Assembly (NCBI GenBank): GCA_964650695.1
Contig: CAZYVA010000095.1
Location: 1-6,762 of the forward strand
Direction of reading: 5' to 3'
Source: CAZYVA01 sp964650695
Lineage (GTDB): Bacteria > Bacillota > Clostridia > Lachnospirales > Lachnospiraceae
Length of the DNA stretch: 6,762 nt
The stretch's first letter is position 1. Each line of letters opens with the position of its first letter. The notes under the pieces are model-generated. The model did not search any database. It worked only from the letters and a program-made list of their open reading frames with translations, and was not told where the DNA came from. Of this stretch, positions 5,360 to 6,762 are shown in pieces. Made by a program: the position numbers and the translations under genes.

Positions 5360-6762
5360 ATGAAAAAAGGACAGATTTATGAAGGTATCATTGAAAGAGT
5401 CGATTTCCCAAATAAGGGCGTGGTTTCCCTGCCGGAGGAAGAAAAGAACGTAGTGGTCAAAAATGGAATACCGGGACAGAAGGTGCGGTTTCTCGTCACC
5501 AAGATACGCCAGGGGGGAGCGGAAGGGAAGATTTTGGAGACGCTTGAAAAATCGCCGCTGGAGATCCAGGCAAAGTGTCCGCATTTTGGGATATGCGGCG
5601 GCTGTATTTACCAGAACCTGCCATATGAAGAACAACTGAAGGTCAAAGAAAGGCAGATCCGTATGATGATGGATAGGGCTGTCAAAGGCAGTTACCAGTT
5701 TGACGGAATCAGACCAAGCCCCCGGATAGACGGATACCGGAATAAAATGGAATTTTCCTTTGGGGATGAATATAAAGGTGGACCGATGGCGCTTGGTATG
5801 CATAAGCGCGGCAGCTTCCATGATATTGTGACGGTAGGAGAATGCCGGATTGTAGATGAAGATTACCGGCGGATCTTAAAAGAAACGCTAAATTGTGCAA
5901 AAGAGAGCGGGCTTCCTTTTTATCACCGTATGCGCCATGAAGGGTTTTTCCGGCATCTCCTGGTTCGCAAAGCGGCAAAAACAGGAGAGATTTTGATTGA
6001 CCTTGTGACAACCACACAGCAAGAAAAATATGGAAGATTTGATGCCGGGCAATGGGTACGCCGTATTTTAGGCCTTCCCCTGGATGGAAGAGTGGCGGGG
6101 ATTTTGCATACGAAGAATGACAGTGTTGCAGATATGGTGAAAGACGAAGGAACGGAAGTGTTGTATGGGCAAGGCTTTTTTTACGAGGAACTCTTAGGGC
6201 TGCATTTTAAGATTACTCCGTTTTCTTTTTTTCAGACCAATTCCCTGGGCGCGGAGACACTCTATAAGACCGTCAGAGCGTATATCGGGGATGCGGAAAA
6301 CCGCGTGGTTTTTGACTTGTACAGTGGGACAGGGACGATTGCCCAGATTTTGGCTCCGGCGGCAAAAACCGTAATCGGGATCGAGGTAGTCGGGGAAGCG
6401 GTGGAAGCCGCGAAAGAAAATGCTTTGAGGAATGGGCTGGGTAACTGTGCTTTTTGGGAAGGGGACGTGTTGAAGGTGATTGATAGGCTGGAGGAGCCGC
6501 CGGATATCATCGTACTCGACCCGCCAAGGGACGGGGTGAACCCGAAAGCGTTGGATAAGATACTGCGTCTTGGGGCGGATAAAATGGTTTATATTTCCTG
6601 CAAACCGACAAGCCTTGTAAGGGACCTGGAAATGATCCAGGGAAGAGGGTACAAGGTTGAGAGGGTTGGGGGCGTGGATATGTTTCCGGGGACGGGGCAT
6701 GTGGAGACGGTTGTACTTTTGTCCCACAAGTCACTAGATAGCCGTATCAATGTGAAGGTAGA
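5360..6762 (+). CDS. rlmD: 23S rRNA (uracil-C5)-methyltransferase, RlmD/RumA type, 3' partial
   Basis: The frame stays open from the ATG at 5360 to the window edge (467 codons), so the C-terminus is missing. The enzyme uses SAM to make 5-methyluridine in 23S rRNA. Residues 1-60 look like a TRAM RNA-binding domain. The [4Fe-4S] ligands C73, C79, C82 (CPHFGICGGC) and C162 match the RumA pattern. The methyltransferase domain shows FFQTNSLGAETLY (290-302), the SAM loop FDLYSGTGTIAQ (318-329), VLDPPRDGVNP (385-395), the catalytic cysteine C414 in YISCKPTSLVRDL, and the probable general base E449 in GHVETVVLL. The family usually ends a few residues after that last motif (E. coli RlmD is 433 residues), but here the frame continues with SHKSLDSRINVKV, implying a C-terminal extension. 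The start is supported by AGAGGG (5348-5353), 6 nt upstream. Firmicutes enzymes of this family may modify U747, U1939 or both (RlmCD), so the target is uncertain. No strong promoter was found between the terminator and the start. Confidence 0.93.
   Translation, partial: MKKGQIYEGIIERVDFPNKGVVSLPEEEKNVVVKNGIPGQKVRFLVTKIRQGGAEGKILETLEKSPLEIQAKCPHFGICGGCIYQNLPYEEQLKVKERQIRMMMDRAVKGSYQFDGIRPSPRIDGYRNKMEFSFGDEYKGGPMALGMHKRGSFHDIVTVGECRIVDEDYRRILKETLNCAKESGLPFYHRMRHEGFFRHLLVRKAAKTGEILIDLVTTTQQEKYGRFDAGQWVRRILGLPLDGRVAGILHTKNDSVADMVKDEGTEVLYGQGFFYEELLGLHFKITPFSFFQTNSLGAETLYKTVRAYIGDAENRVVFDLYSGTGTIAQILAPAAKTVIGIEVVGEAVEAAKENALRNGLGNCAFWEGDVLKVIDRLEEPPDIIVLDPPRDGVNPKALDKILRLGADKMVYISCKPTSLVRDLEMIQGRGYKVERVGGVDMFPGTGHVETVVLLSHKSLDSRINVKV

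Noticed and set aside
5291..5821. 176-codon minus-strand open frame
   Set aside because: It is antisense to the rlmD gene, whose protein shows clear family motifs throughout; the open frame follows from that gene's codon pattern.
6194..6727. 177-codon minus-strand open frame
   Set aside because: It is also antisense to rlmD, over the SAM-binding and catalytic motifs, with no features of its own.

Overview
The window looks like ordinary chromosomal DNA from a Gram-positive clostridial anaerobe, most likely a gut Lachnospiraceae species. The reasons are purine-rich Shine-Dalgarno sites, mid-range GC, a DegV lipid-binding protein, a secreted protein combining His/Cys 'IPATG' repeats with a bacterial Ig-like (BIG2) domain, and an RlmD-type rRNA methyltransferase of the Firmicutes style. 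The taxonomic call is inference from protein style only. I see no transposase, phage gene, CRISPR array, tRNA or rRNA.

Layout: (1) 2-1390 (+), the 3' part of a PAS-GGDEF-EAL cyclic-di-GMP protein with a degenerate GGDEF motif and an intact EAL active site. (2) 1432-2301 (-), a DegV/FakB-family fatty-acid-binding protein, convergent with gene 1. (3) 2302-2484, a compact divergent regulatory region whose two promoters have overlapping -10 boxes, with two related palindromes that look like operators. (4) 2485-3078 (+), a TetR-family regulator. (5) 3209-4696 (+), a secreted propeller-like protein with three Cys/His repeats and a BIG2 domain. (6) 4697-4923, a gap with an extended -10 promoter. (7) 4924-5220 (+), a 98-residue single-pass membrane protein with a DDFE tandem repeat and an acidic tail. 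(8) 5253-5287, a strong hairpin terminator. (9) 5360 to the window end (+), an rlmD-type 23S rRNA m5U methyltransferase that runs off the edge.

How it fits together: the best-supported functional unit is the divergent degV-tetR pair. The palindromes share the consensus TGTAGA-n4-TCTACA. One covers the tetR -35 box and the predicted degV transcription start; the other lies in the tetR leader. This suggests that the TetR protein represses itself and controls the lipid-binding gene. The remaining genes look like separate transcription units. I find no clear sign of a wholly new multi-gene system; the items most worth a second look are this switch, the secreted repeat protein and the acidic small membrane protein.
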